From NCBI GenBank assembly GCA_014529385.2, contig CM043965.1, positions 12,975,912-13,039,911 on the forward strand: a stretch of DNA of 64,000 nt, in the 5' to 3' direction. Both the position numbers and the translations under genes were made by a program. This DNA comes from Adiantum capillus-veneris (taxonomy: Eukaryota > Streptophyta > Polypodiopsida > Polypodiales > Pteridaceae). This document shows, one piece after another, positions 10,770 through 21,308 of this stretch (within the stretch, counting starts at the first letter, position 1; every line of letters begins with the position of its first letter). The notes beneath the pieces are model-generated. The model was given only the letters and a program-made list of their open reading frames with translations. It was not told the DNA's origin and made no database searches.

Positions 10770-11530
10770 GTGCAATAGATGACATCTTATGGTCTTAGGG
10801 CCATAGGATACTCTATATTATTGTTTAGATTTTTTAATTGTTTGTGAATATAGAACATAGAGGGTTTTTCTCACTACCATAGAGGATATCCTATGGCCTT
10901 GGGGCCACAGGATCTCAATATTGAGCGTAGAGGATTTCTTACTAGCATAGAGGGTACCTTGTGGCCCTAGGTCCATAGGGTGCAAACATAGAGCATAGAG
11001 GATTTCTTACTAGCACAGACAGCACCCTATTTCCTAAGGCCATATGGTGACAACATATAGAATAAAGGATTTCTTACTATCATACAAGGCACACCTTGTG
11101 CCCCTGGGGACATAGAGTGCCAACATAGAGCATAGAGGGGTTTCTTACTAGCATAAACGGCATCTTGTGGCCCTAAGACAACCTACAGCCTTAGGGCCAT
11201 AGGGTGGCACATAAATAAAGTCCCATATGGATTTGAATCCATGGATCTCTTTATACGTTGAGACCTACTAACAATCCTAACTGTATGGCCTTGAGTTCAT
11301 AAAGAGACATATTTTGGATTATCTTAAAGTCATAGATATATTTACAAAGAGCACTATATGGCCTTAAGACCATAGGTGCAATAGATGGCATCTTATGGTC
11401 TTATAGCCATAGGATATATTTACAGAGAGCACTATATTTACATATATATTTACAGAGAGCCCTATATGGCCTTAAGACCATAGGTGCAATAGATGGCATC
11501 TTATGGTCTTATAGCCATAGGATACTCTAC
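10770..11530 (+). repeat. 68-bp minisatellite array 2
   Basis: Same family and orientation as the array at 3980-4590. The marker phrase ttcttactag/ttcttactat begins at 10936, 11004, 11071 and 11143. The right part is a longer duplicated block: the stretch around ctatatggccttaagaccat at about 11353 recurs near 11462, about 110 bp apart. A non-repeat insert with a translated-looking tccatggatctc segment lies at 11220-11290. Confidence 0.8.
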
Positions 11531-11768
11531 ATTATTGTTTAGACTTTTTAACTGTGAAATATTAGTTTGAATGTTGTTTAAATTATTGTGTTTTTAAAAC
11601 TTGATAGCATGCTACAAAACCATGACCAAGTATTTTTTTATACGTGGATTAAGGTCATCAAATTTATGACAAGAGTATTTAATAATATTTGTCTTTACAT
11701 ATTATCTTTTTTAATTGCTGTAATCGATCTATATGTTGCTTAAAAATCATATCAATTGGTTTTGAGTA

Positions 11769-12014
11769 AAAGCATGTATTGGTGGTACCACTTTTTGCAC
11801 CTTTTGGTGGTACCCTTTCAAAAAAGTGGGGACCAGTATATTTTTTGCAAAAAAATGTCAGACTTTATACTTTTAGATTCTACATGAAAAAATCTATCCA
11901 TTGATATATAACATGCTGGTTTATTTTACATGTAACACATGAAGATGGGGCTTGTAAAGTGCTACCAAAGGAGTGTCCAAGATACCCCTTTTTGGTACCA
12001 CCAATACATGCTTT
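11769..12014. mobile_element. Inverted-repeat element (MITE candidate 1)
   Basis: Two 22-bp perfect inverted arms, AAAGCATGTATTGGTGGTAC+CA (11769-11790) and its reverse complement (11993-12014), enclose about 200 bp of A+T-rich DNA without an ORF. Size and structure fit a MITE; I could not find a target duplication. It shares the AAAGCATGT outer core and some internal phrasing (cat/tgatatat) with the element at 13735. Confidence 0.6.
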
Positions 12015-13734
12015 GGCCCTTTTTTTGACACCTCATTTTTTGAGAAGCTACTTCTAGAAGCATTTATTGAATTTTGAAAAGCATTGATGTCATACACATC
12101 CTTTTTTAAAGAACTATATTGGAGGTTTATTTATAAATTTTATAGTAGATAATTTAAATTGACTCATACAATCATGATAAATTATTAAATTAAAGGTAAC
12201 TAGAGCTTAGAAATCATTAAATAACACAATCCTAGCATACACGTTTAGAATTTGGGAAACGGGGTTTTCTCAAATTATCTCCATTATAAATTTATTTAGC
12301 CCACGTAAGTGTTGTCTGTATTAAGTCGCTCCGTCATGTTAGTGTGCCAGAGCACAGCATTTTGCTTGTCCAACTTTGGTGGCTCATCCACTAACTCCTC
12401 ATCTACTTTTTTCTTGGTGCCACTCAACCCCCATTTGCCACAATAAAGGGGTTATGCACAACTAGACGCATCATTCCTTCCCGGTCAAAGTATTTCTCTC
12501 CATTCTAGTCTACATCTATAAGGTCTTTGAATTTGCTTGGTTTGTTTTCCAAATTAACACAGTAGGGTCAATTCCATCCTATAGATTTTGACTTTAAGCT
12601 CGTTCTCAAATTGAAATTTTAGATACAATGGCTTGATGTCCGATGCGGATTGAGAAGGACCTGTCTCCGTGGAAGTTCCTTCCTTAAAGATCACCCTATT
12701 GAATCCCTCAACCATTATGGTGTATGATCTTTTTGATGAAGTATTCGACAAACTTTCCTCTAAAATGGCTTCTAGTGGATGCATTCGATTTTGATTCACA
12801 CTCTCTTAAGTTGAAAGGTTGCTCACTTGGTCTCTTAGGCTGGGATTTCTATTCTAGTACAATCTTCTTAATCATAAATATATGAAGAATTGATCTTACA
12901 AAAACCCAACATTGTTACCTCATTGGCTAACTTGTATCCTCCAATTCGTCTTACTTGTTGGGTCGTACTCTTTAGAACTTGCAACCTGTCAAAAAATGCT
13001 TGATGGCTATGAGTTTACAGCTTCTCTTGTTAGTTCAAGCTTACAAGCGACAAAAATTTTATCTCACACTTTCAATAACTTCACAATTTTTCTTGTAACA
13101 TCCACAACTCAAGTCCAATTTCAATTTTGAAAAGACCACCAGGGTCTTGGAAACTATCTCTGGCTGTGCTTCAATTCTGATCTCATTGTGTCTCAAAGGA
13201 ACATGGATCGCGATCCATGTACCCCTACGGCAAAATAAGGTGATTTTAACCCCACACCTGTCCCTTAACCTAAAGATCTCAACTCTATGATTTTTTGTGA
13301 TCCATGTTCCTCAACAAAATTGAGAAAAAAATTCTCAAATAATTACCCCGATTATCCTTTTTTTCAACGTCTTTTTGGGTTTGATTCAAATTTGATGCTT
13401 TGACCATCAAATTTTCACTTTTTTAGAGTTATGGTCTTTTGTACCAAATACGGTTCTAGATAGTTTTTATCCTGATGCTTTCAGCCCCATTTGATGGTAT
13501 TAGTTGTTATTTAACCTAATCCTATGAACTAAAATGAATCTAGGAACAGAAATGAATAGCATAGTGCAAAAATAACAATGTAATAGATGGATAAGCAGTC
13601 CTCACCAAGCATAAAGAAAACCAAAGAATGAAATACCTTTCTTTACCTCAATCACAGCTCTCCTTGCTCCTAAAGAGTAGAACTGGTCCGTCCTCGACTC
13701 AAGTCTCTACCAAGCACTAAACCCTCATCTAGTT
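12015..13734. other. Non-coding stretch with one unplaced minus-strand ORF
   Basis: A minus-strand frame at 12554-12799 (81 codons) continues, with interruptions, to about 12430 (FKDLIDVD, GEKYFDREGMMRLVVHNPF). It might be a decayed retroelement gag or host coding fragment, but I do not recognise the family. The rest looks non-coding. Confidence 0.3.
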
Positions 13735-14013
13735 GGGTGAAAGCATGTTAACGTGTCGCGCTTTTTGTGCTAGTTAGCATTTTCAAGTAAGCGCATTTTT
13801 AAAAAGTTGGGCGTCCGGTAAAATTTTTATCAAAATTTATCGAAGATTACACATTTGGATTCCTTGTTTCAAGAGCTTTCTACTGATATATCATACCTCA
13901 TAAATCTTGGAGATGTAGCTCATGTTATTGTACTAGTTAGCATATGTCAAAATTATGCTAGTTAGCAATGTCCGGGACATGAAAAAGTGTGACACATTAA
14001 CATGCTTTCACCC
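13735..14013. mobile_element. Inverted-repeat element (MITE candidate 2)
   Basis: Left arm tgggtgaaagcatgttaacg followed by tgtc (13735-13758). Right arm gacacattaacatgctttca followed by ccca (13990-14013). The arms match as inverted repeats with one mismatch and enclose about 230 bp. Inside, gctagttagca occurs in several copies. The AAAGCATGT core is shared with MITE candidate 1, suggesting one diverged family. Confidence 0.62.
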
Positions 14014-16200
14014 AGTTGCTTTACTGCCTAAGTGTAAATGGAATGGTTGTCAAAATGTCTGAGAAGGAAGCTTTTCCATACATCTATGTCACTCACCACC
14101 TAAGGATCCTGTTCCCTGGCAGTGGCATCAATGTTAGCGGGTCACCACGATGGACGTCTACAGCAATGTTAGCGGGTCACCGCGATGGACTTCTATAGCA
14201 TAGCTATCTGGCACTAACATATGCCAATATTCAAGGAAGCAACTTGGAATGGGGCACGAAGACCCTTTGAGACTATCAGCCTTAAGAAGTGAACCTATGG
14301 AACTACGCGATTAACTACTTTTAAAAAATATATCACTCTCTAATCCAAAATCAGTCTATGTCAACCTCATCGCTCCAGGTCATCACGCCTTTTCAACTTC
14401 CAACAGTGCCAGATTGGAACAAAACTTAAAGAGGAGCATTATAACACCTAAAGGTGCAATCCTACCAAGTCCTAAGGTCATCCGGGAAGGTACCAAAATC
14501 CTGGTCCATCCCAAAAGAATGTGCAAAAAAACTGCAATAGAACTATTCAAAAAGGTAGCTCTATAGTACAGAAACACTCTTCCAAGGTCAAAACATCAAA
14601 ACATAACCGTTTTAGCACTCAAATCCATGCATTTAGCTCACGAACTGGTTGTCCATTAACCACAAGAGAACTAAGAATGGTTACACTTAGATTAAAGATC
14701 AAGAGACAAGGAACACAATGCACTAAATGGAATCAAATTCTGATTATCAGTCAAAGAGAAAGATTGATTACAAATTGTAGCAGACTTGGAGCTCACACTC
14801 GACATCCAAAAATCCTTTTTTATAATGATAATGTTCCTTTCAAACTAAGGGTTTGGACTCAAAAAAACTTGGGACCCTTTCCCACGGCCATTTGCCACTT
14901 TACAAGGCTCATAGGTTTTGAGCAGGCAATAGAGAATATTGGGCTAGATTACACTTCAAGAATCATTACTAGCACAATTACGAGGCTTCTTTAGAAAAAA
15001 AGAATTGAATATGGTGAAGTGTGCCATGTAGCAAGATCTTTAGGTGATGGTCTGCTGCTCTTTAGGTGATGGTTGCTGCATCCACCAAACATACATGCTA
15101 TGAGCTATGCACATATGAAAAATCAATTCATTTTGAGCATTTAGACATCATATGCGTATGACGTTGTCGTGCTGTGACACGTACATAGTGGGAACGCATG
15201 CTACAAGATCTATCTTGTATTTTTTTAGATACATAATTATATTTCCTATAGTGTACATATGCATATTTAAGTATAATAATAATCCTTCTATCTCATCCTA
15301 TTATTTTTCTCAAGGGTAGCATATCCTTACTTTACCATCAGAAAATACTATGGGAAAAGCATCAATAGCTCCGCCTCTTTAACTTGGGGCAAAAAGCATT
15401 GATTCTTTATTTCTACTATTTCATTATCATCTCACACCCTAGCTAGATCCTATATCTAGGGTAAACTCTAATATATATATATTCTATGTATTTTTTATAC
15501 TTTTCTTATATTTCTTTTTAAATAGCTACTAGGAGAGAATCAAATCCTAGTGGGACACTAGGTGGCATGATTTCAAAGATACACTTATTTTAATGCATTA
15601 TTGCAAGCATGATTACAAAACTTTGTCAAGGAGCAATGTCATGCTTTCATATGGAATGAGGTGTTCTTTGGAATTAAATGAAAGTCTAGGCTAAGGAGAC
15701 CACATGAAGACTTTTGCTACCATAAATGGACCCTATTTTGATGAATTTTTTACATAAGGTTCCAATCCGAATTGGAAAACGATTTTAAAATGAAAATCGT
15801 AGCTAATGAGCTAAAGTTTTTGCCCATATTTTTACTTTTTTATTTGGAGCCACGATTGAGGAGATATGATCAAAATACTGGACCCCAGTCTTCCCACAAC
15901 ATGCAGGGACAGCTCATTTCCAACTTTTCCAATTCCCGTTCACACTGGCTCCTCTCTTCTTGTGTAAACCCTTGGGGGTTCCCTTCACCTATAAAAGGGG
16001 ACGTCTTCTTCCTTGGAGGGAACTCAAGCATTCAAGCCATTGATGAGAGGAATTCTCGAGGGAGTGAGTAGTAATGCCTAATTGTACTTAGCCATTAACA
16101 TAAGCCCAAGCCTACACTTTCTCCTAGAGGGAGACTAGCCATTCTTGCAACAAGCAAACCTTGGAAGATCAACTCTAATCAAAGAAGGTATTGCACTTGG
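14014..16200. other. Non-coding stretch; right part probably belongs to LTR of Ty3 element F
   Basis: Small duplications (gcgggtcaccgcgatggac-type phrase at 14138 and 14172; ctttaggtgatggt at 15039 and 15060) and one 157-codon open frame at 14521-14994 with no recognisable domain. From about 15900 the sequence looks like a retrotransposon LTR promoter, so the true LTR of F probably starts somewhere in 15500-15900. Confidence 0.4.
15989..15999 (+). promoter_or_regulatory. Probable TATA box of Ty3 element F
   Basis: ctataaaagg, about 200 bp upstream of the start of the region shared by both LTR copies and oriented toward gag. Its position suggests that the 5' LTR begins upstream and that the downstream copy (21091) is truncated at its left side. 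Confidence 0.55.
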
Positions 16201-16337
16201 TGTATCAATCAAAGTGGAATTATCCACTCTTCTTCTCTCTCCCATCAATAATGGTGCCGAAGGGTTTCAAGTAAGATGTGTTCTACATTGATGTTTTCTT
16301 GATTTCTTGTTGTTTTCATTTTCATCTCTAATCCAAC

Positions 16338-16344
<7 letters not shown>

Positions 16345-16371
<27 letters not shown>

Positions 16372-16372
16372 C
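16345..16372. repeat. (TA)n microsatellite, short allele
   Basis: Counterpart of the expanded tract at 21231, at the same place in the LTR block. Confidence 0.9.
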
Positions 16373-16560
16373 TAATCTCATCTCCTTAACCAAACCTATC
16401 TCTCTCATTCTTAGTAATTCATCCTCTCTAGGTTCTCTTTGCTACAGGTACATCTCTCCCCGCAGTATCCTTATTGCCTACGGGCAAGAATAGGGCTTGG
16501 GAGGGAAACTTCTCATCTCTTCACTTCTCTCATATCTACATTTCTCACATACTGTCCTAG

Positions 16561-16779
16561 ATGAATAACCCACATGATGATCATTTCTATCGCTTTCACT
16601 CTATACGATCTATTAGAATTAACGTATGGATTAGCCGTAAAATACACTTTCAACAACGTATAGTGTTTCTCTTCGGCCCTGAAAGGCTCAATGAAATACT
16701 TCTATCACCGGATCCCATCATACTACCTCTCATAGACTATAATTTTTCTTTTGATGTAAGCGTAGTTATCTTGCTATGA
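16561..16779 (+). CDS. LTR small ORF 1 (72 aa), left copy
   Basis: Function unknown. 72 codons from ATG to TGA, starting MNNPHDDHFYRFHSIR. No signal peptide or known domain. It is clearly related to the next ORF: both have FQ.xI..LFG..RLN.I, then PxILPxIxY and S.DV at equal spacing. Codons for shared residues often differ only at silent positions (ctc/cta, ttc/ttt, agg/aga), which suggests past protein-level selection after an old tandem duplication. The stop overlaps the next start as ATGA (16776-16779). The right LTR copy keeps it open with two amino-acid changes. It could also be a fossil exon captured by the LTR. Confidence 0.5.
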   Translation: MNNPHDDHFYRFHSIRSIRINVWISRKIHFQQRIVFLFGPERLNEILLSPDPIILPLIDYNFSFDVSVVILL

Positions 16780-16988
16780 ACCAAGAGGATTTGTACACAC
16801 AATTAATCCCAATCACTAGACAAAATATATATATTATGGTAAGCACAAAACTACAATTCCAAAGAACAATTCGTAGCCTATTTGGTCAGCCAAGATTGAA
16901 TGCCATTAACTCATCCATTAACCCTTTCATATTACCCATGATACGATATGACCATAGCCTTGATGTTTTCATCTTCGTATTGTTTTGA
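16776..16988 (+). CDS. LTR small ORF 2 (70 aa), left copy
   Basis: Paralogue of small ORF 1 in the minus-one frame, starting at the ATG within ATGA, which would allow termination-reinitiation. Conserved core LFGQPRLNAI, then PFILPMIRYDHSLDV. Ends FIFVLF. Intact in the right LTR copy (21714-21926) with one Val to Ile change. Function unknown. Confidence 0.5.
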   Translation: MNQEDLYTQLIPITRQNIYIMVSTKLQFQRTIRSLFGQPRLNAINSSINPFILPMIRYDHSLDVFIFVLF

Positions 16989-17195
16989 CATTCTCTTTTG
17001 CGTTCTTTCTTTGTGTGTGTGAGTGCAAGAGAGAAAGAGTGAGTCTTCTTTGATTACACTTCTTTCCAAACCCTAGTCTTCGTGGCATCTATGGTTTAAC
17101 TCCTTCATATAGTTTTTGTTGAGTTCTCTCACAAACTCTCACAGCCATAAGCCCGGTGCTTTCCTGGCAAGACCGCAAATTTCTCGACATATTTT

Positions 17196-17209
17196 TGGTG
17201 AACCCGACG
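17196..17209 (+). promoter_or_regulatory. Primer-binding-site candidate of F
   Basis: TGGTGAACCCGACG, six bases after the LTR end. It begins TGG as required for pairing with a tRNA CCA end. I cannot assign the tRNA with confidence. Confidence 0.55.
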
Positions 17210-17242
17210 CGAATCTGCTAGGGTGAGAGTTTGTGGGTAACC

Positions 17243-18559
17243 ATGGGTGATCATGTTGAGCAACAGGGTATGCATTTTGACCCAACAACAATGCAAATGT
17301 TTCAAGCATTTGCAATGTTCATGCAACAACAACATGCTACTGAAAGAAGGGAGATTTCAGCAACGAAGGCCATACAAGCGGTCGTCAACAGAATGGATCA
17401 GTTCAATGGCAAAGATGTAACCAAGTACTTACGCGAGTATGTGAAGGAGATGGAGCTGCATCGCGTGTCAGAAGGTGAGATGATTCAAAGCTTTGAGCTA
17501 GTTGTTGCTCCAGAAATTAGGGAGCATGTTAGGGCAATTAAAGATGGGCATGGGAGAAATTGGGAAGAACTCAAAGTAGCTTTAAAGGAGGAATATTTCA
17601 TGGAGGACTCTGAGAGAGTGACCAAAAGGACATTCTTAGAATGGGTAGTCAAGCCAAAGCAAGGACTATCAATAACAGAACTACTTAGGAAATTTGAGCG
17701 GCGCTATGCACAACTCACAAGGACAGAAAGGGCCACACTAGATGCAGAGAAGACAGATCTTTTCTTACAAGCTGCAGGTAAAGAGTTTCAAGAAAATTTG
17801 GAGCTTCTTCTTGAAGATAATGATGTTGAGCAAGGACTAAAGACCGACTGGAATGAGGTTGAAGGTGCTGTCTCACTGCTTGCTAAACGACAAAGAAGAA
17901 GGGACAAGATGGTAGTAAACACTACAAGTCCTTCCACCTCAACTTCTGACAAAATGGTAAAGCCTACTTTTATCGCTCCTAAGTTTGATGAGTCCATGCT
18001 AGATGAGCTTGTGAAGGGAATGCGTGACTTGAAGGTGAAGTTTGCAAAGCTTGAAGAAAAAGGCCAACCATCAGGGCCACTTCCTAGGCAAAGACAACAG
18101 CCCAAAGAAGGGTTTGTTAATAGATGTATTTGGTGTGATAGTACAGACCATGTAAGAAGGGATTGTGATGATTTTAGTGATGCTTTGTCAAAAGATGTTG
18201 TCTTTTTTAAGGATGGTAAAATCCACTTAAGAGAGACAGGTCTACCCTTGAGAAATAACTTTGGGAAGGGGGGAATGCAAACCTTAGTTGAAGATATGGC
18301 AACCAAGCATGCCACCTCTTCAGTTGAGGCAGCTACTTATGGAGTAAAAATTGAACATTTTTGTGATGAAGAGGTGAGTGACCATCATGGTCAAATTTGG
18401 CCAAATGTCATGCAATTAGCTAAAAAGGGAAAGCTTACAAAAGAGATTCTACATGAAGCAGGTGAGTGCATACGTCTAGAAACAGAATGGAATGATCCAC
18501 TGGACTCATGTCAGTGCATGCCTACATTACAAAATGCCAACAAAATGAGGCAATTGTAG
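17243..18559 (+). CDS. Ty3 gag (element F)
   Basis: About 438 codons, starting at ATG 17243 (MGDHVEQQG). Capsid-like region in the first 200 residues: MDQFNGKDVTKYLREYVKEM, then the LLRKFERRYAQLT segment. A coiled, charged middle follows. The zinc knuckle reads CIWCDSTDHVRRDC (CX2CX4HX4C, intact) at about residue 296. After the knuckle, DDFSDALSKDVVFFKDGKIH is typical of this gag group. It ends at TAG 18557, while the coding signal continues in another frame from about 18508. Gag assembles the particle and packages RNA. Confidence 0.88.
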   Translation: MGDHVEQQGMHFDPTTMQMFQAFAMFMQQQHATERREISATKAIQAVVNRMDQFNGKDVTKYLREYVKEMELHRVSEGEMIQSFELVVAPEIREHVRAIKDGHGRNWEELKVALKEEYFMEDSERVTKRTFLEWVVKPKQGLSITELLRKFERRYAQLTRTERATLDAEKTDLFLQAAGKEFQENLELLLEDNDVEQGLKTDWNEVEGAVSLLAKRQRRRDKMVVNTTSPSTSTSDKMVKPTFIAPKFDESMLDELVKGMRDLKVKFAKLEEKGQPSGPLPRQRQQPKEGFVNRCIWCDSTDHVRRDCDDFSDALSKDVVFFKDGKIHLRETGLPLRNNFGKGGMQTLVEDMATKHATSSVEAATYGVKIEHFCDEEVSDHHGQIWPNVMQLAKKGKLTKEILHEAGECIRLETEWNDPLDSCQCMPTLQNANKMRQL

Positions 18560-18939
18560 AAGAGAAGCGCAGACGTGAGAATGCTGATGAAGGACCATCA
18601 AAAAGAGCTTCTAGAAGTGGGGGAAGAAGCGACTCAATGCCTTCTCAAACACCCTCAACACAAGGAGCATCTCCACCTGAATTACTCATGGAGGAGTCTA
18701 CAACAGGAAAGAAGAAAGATCCAACGAAAGGTAAGACAAAAGGCCCAACTTATAAACTACAATCTGATATTGAGGTTGCTATAGATTTAAAGAAAGTCTT
18801 GGAGGAAAGGATCTTGAATAGCAAGATTGAGTTCACTCTGGGAGAAGTTCTTGGCATTGCAAAGCGTGAATTCCACGAGGAGATCATTGACATCATCAAG
18901 AGGAAGAGGCAAACCCTTGCTGAAGTTTCTCGTCCATAG
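18508..18939 (+). CDS. Ty3 gag-pro spacer region (element F)
   Basis: Open in the frame after gag with an overlap of about 50 bp, either a frameshift site or decay. Lys/Glu-rich; contains KGPTYKLQSDIEVAIDLKKV and KIEFTLGEVLGIAKREFHEE, segments that precede the protease in this Ty3 group. Ends at TAG 18937. No enzymatic motif. Confidence 0.6.
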   Translation: MSVHAYITKCQQNEAIVEEKRRRENADEGPSKRASRSGGRSDSMPSQTPSTQGASPPELLMEESTTGKKKDPTKGKTKGPTYKLQSDIEVAIDLKKVLEERILNSKIEFTLGEVLGIAKREFHEEIIDIIKRKRQTLAEVSRP

Positions 18940-18969
18940 GTTGAAGGGGAAACCTCAAAGACACAAGGG

Positions 18970-19422
18970 ATGCAACTACAAAATAAGGAGAATGATGGAT
19001 CTATGGTAGGATGCTACCAATCTAGTGGGAGAGTGAAGCAAGTGCATTTCTCAAATGATGATGAAGAAGTTGAAGATATTCCTAGGAGTTACTATTCACG
19101 AAGTCATTGGGCAAGGGCTACTACAGAAACTTTGGTCAAGGTAGGTGATCTTGAAGAGCCATTTGTTGCCTTGATTGACCGTGGTTCAGAAATAAACATA
19201 ATGTCAAAGAGTCTCTACAACAAGTGCAAATGGCCAATGGACACAGATCATGGTTGGATGGTAAAAGTGGCAAACAATTCATCCGGTGAATTGTATGTAG
19301 CATGTCCAGGTGTGAAGGTGACAATAGGTGATGTAAAGATTGACCAAAACTTCTTTGTACAGGATACATCTTCATATCATCTCATCCTTGGACAACCCTA
19401 CATTGTGGGAGTTCGAATGTAA
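18970..19422 (+). CDS. Ty3 aspartic protease (element F)
   Basis: Retropepsin fold: catalytic motif FVALIDRGSEINIMS at about residues 66-80 and flap/C-terminal motif LILGQPYI near residue 140. The catalytic triplet is DRG rather than DSG/DTG; related elements often carry DHG, so a His to Arg change is likely. Activity is doubtful. Stop at 19420. Confidence 0.78.
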   Translation: MQLQNKENDGSMVGCYQSSGRVKQVHFSNDDEEVEDIPRSYYSRSHWARATTETLVKVGDLEEPFVALIDRGSEINIMSKSLYNKCKWPMDTDHGWMVKVANNSSGELYVACPGVKVTIGDVKIDQNFFVQDTSSYHLILGQPYIVGVRM

Positions 19423-19431
19423 ACAAAGGTT

Positions 19432-20156
19432 ATGGACGATGGTTCAGCATATGCTAGAATACGTAGCAAAGATGGTAAACGAGCTGTCCAATTTCTCACA
19501 GTCTGTGTAAGCCATGAAAGAAATCGTGACAACCTCAGAGAACATCCTCTACCAAAGGTAAGCAAAGAGTTTCATGATCATAGAGAAATGATGGGTTTTG
19601 GCCAAGTACCATTGTAAAGCGGGATTGTAGTGGTACAGAAAGAAAAAGGGTCTTGCCTGATCCAAAAATAGGTGAAACTTTCTCGATGAGCTCTTTGGTA
19701 ACAAGGAATGGATCAGTATGTTTTACAAAACTTGAAGATTTGAAGAGATATGAGAGGAATTATGTGCATAATGTACAAATAGGCATGAAAAAGAGTGGGT
19801 TGCTAAAGCCTACTGAAAATGTTTTGGGTTTGTGTGAACAAGTTTCTTTTGTAGATACTATGGGTGAGCTTGATGCTATAATGAGGTCTAGTTTGCATCT
19901 TGAAAATGAAGTTGTGGAAGTTTGCTCTATGGAAATGTATCAAGTAATAGAAGCCTTTAAAGAAAGCCAAACAGTAGGCCCAAAAGTCCATGTTGAAACT
20001 AAATACAAGAGTGTAGCAAAGAAGGTGAAACCAGTAGCTTCACCCTTACCACCCAACAACAGGGAAAAGATTGAACAGGCTTCTTTACAACAAATTTTGC
20101 GGAATCCTAAAAAGATCGGGCATACCTTCACAAAGGAGTCTTTTCAAGAGTTGTAG
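19432..20156 (+). pseudogene. Ty3 protease-RT linker, broken (element F)
   Basis: Two open segments (19432-19617 and 19653-20156) separated by stops encode the linker of about 240 residues between protease and RT. No catalytic motif is seen. TAG at 20154 separates it from RT, which continues in a nearby frame. Confidence 0.6.
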
Positions 20157-20207
20157 ATTGGTTGCGAGGAGTTTCTAACACAGGAGGAGACAAAGTGCTT
20201 CAAAGAA

Positions 20208-21090
20208 ATGCTTTCAAAGCATGGTAAGTCTTTTGCGTTTGAGCCACATGAGATAGGATGTGTTGATCCTTATATTGTAGCTCCTATGGTAATTTTCACA
20301 ATACCTCATGTGCCTTGGAATCTGCGGTCTATTCCGGTTCCAAAGGCTCATTTGCCAAAGTTAGTAGAGCTACTGAATGAGAAAATCAAAATGGGAATCT
20401 TGGAGCCTTCTTGTGCTCCATACTCAAACAGGTGGTTCACAGTTCCAAAGAAGAATGGTTCTCTACGCTTCATCCAAGATATGCAACCAGTGAACAAGGT
20501 GACAATTAGAAATGTAGGTACAGGTCCAATTGTGGATGAATTTGCAGAGGCGTTTGCAGGGAGGGCAATCTACTCAATGGGGGATCTCTACTCAGGGTAT
20601 GATCAATTTCAGCTTGCAATCGAAAGCAGAGACTTGACAACCATGAGGACACCTTTGGGTTTGGTAAGGATGTGTACCTTGCCACAGGGAGCAACCAACT
20701 CGGTTGCACATATGATGAATGGGATGAATAAGGTCTTACGTGACTTTATTCCTCAAATCACAATGCCTTTCATTGATGATTTGCCTATCAAAGGATGTGA
20801 AGAAAGTGACAAAGATGAAGCTTTGGATCTCAAGGGATGTCGCAGGTTTGTGGTAAATCACATAAATGATTGTGATAAAATTTTGTCTAGGTTGGAAGAA
20901 GTGAATCTTACATTGTCAGGGAAAAAGTCTATGTTCGGTGTCAAAGAAGTGCTCGTTGTGGGGCACATGTGCGGGCCATATGGTAGGAAACCTTGTCCAT
21001 CAAAGGTAGATGCCATCCAAAGAATGAAAGAAACATGCACTAGCATCACTGAGGTTAGAAGGTTTCTGGGAGCATGTGTCTTCTATGTTA
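20208..21090 (+). pseudogene. Ty3 reverse transcriptase, truncated by deletion (element F)
   Basis: Gypsy RT: IKMGILEPSCAPYSNRWFTV, KNGSLRFIQDMQPVNKVTI, YSMGDLYSGYDQFQLAIE with the first catalytic Asp, LPQGATNSVAHMMN, and the FIDD box (ITMPFIDDLPIKG). The thumb region VGHMCGPYGRKPCPSKVDAI and the start of the RNase H connection, EVRRFLGACVFYV, follow. At 21091 the frame runs into LTR sequence; the last 25 codons up to 21164 are LTR-derived. Confidence 0.88.
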
Positions 21091-21223
21091 TGTATCAATC
21101 AAAGTGGAATTATCCACTCTACTTCTCTCTCCCATCAATAATGGTGCCGAAGGGTTTCAAGTAAGATGTGTTCTACATTGATGTTTTCTTGATTTCTTGT
21201 TGTTTTCATTTTCATCTCTAATC

Positions 21224-21230
<7 letters not shown>

Positions 21231-21305
<75 letters not shown>
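21231..21305. repeat. (TA)n microsatellite, expanded
   Basis: Roughly 75 bp of pure TA in the right LTR block. The corresponding tract in the left block (about 16345-16372) is less than half as long. Confidence 0.95.

Positions 21306-21308
<3 letters not shown>

Larger units (their letters stand above)
16201..17189 (+). repeat. LTR-homologous block of F, left copy
   Basis: Nearly identical to 21091-22127, from tgtatcaatcaaagtggaat to tttctcgaca. The main difference is the (TA)n tract near 16345, short here and much longer in the right copy. It contains two overlapping small ORFs and a ttctctttgctacag acceptor-like site at about 16432-16446. Confidence 0.9.

Noticed and set aside
9686-11530. 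CRISPR-like array of spaced repeats
   Set aside because: Repeats are degenerate tandem minisatellite units without unique equal-length spacers, in a plant nuclear context.
14521-14994. 157-codon plus-strand ORF
   Set aside because: The length is notable, but the composition is unremarkable, no motif or homologue is recognised, and nothing around it suggests a gene.
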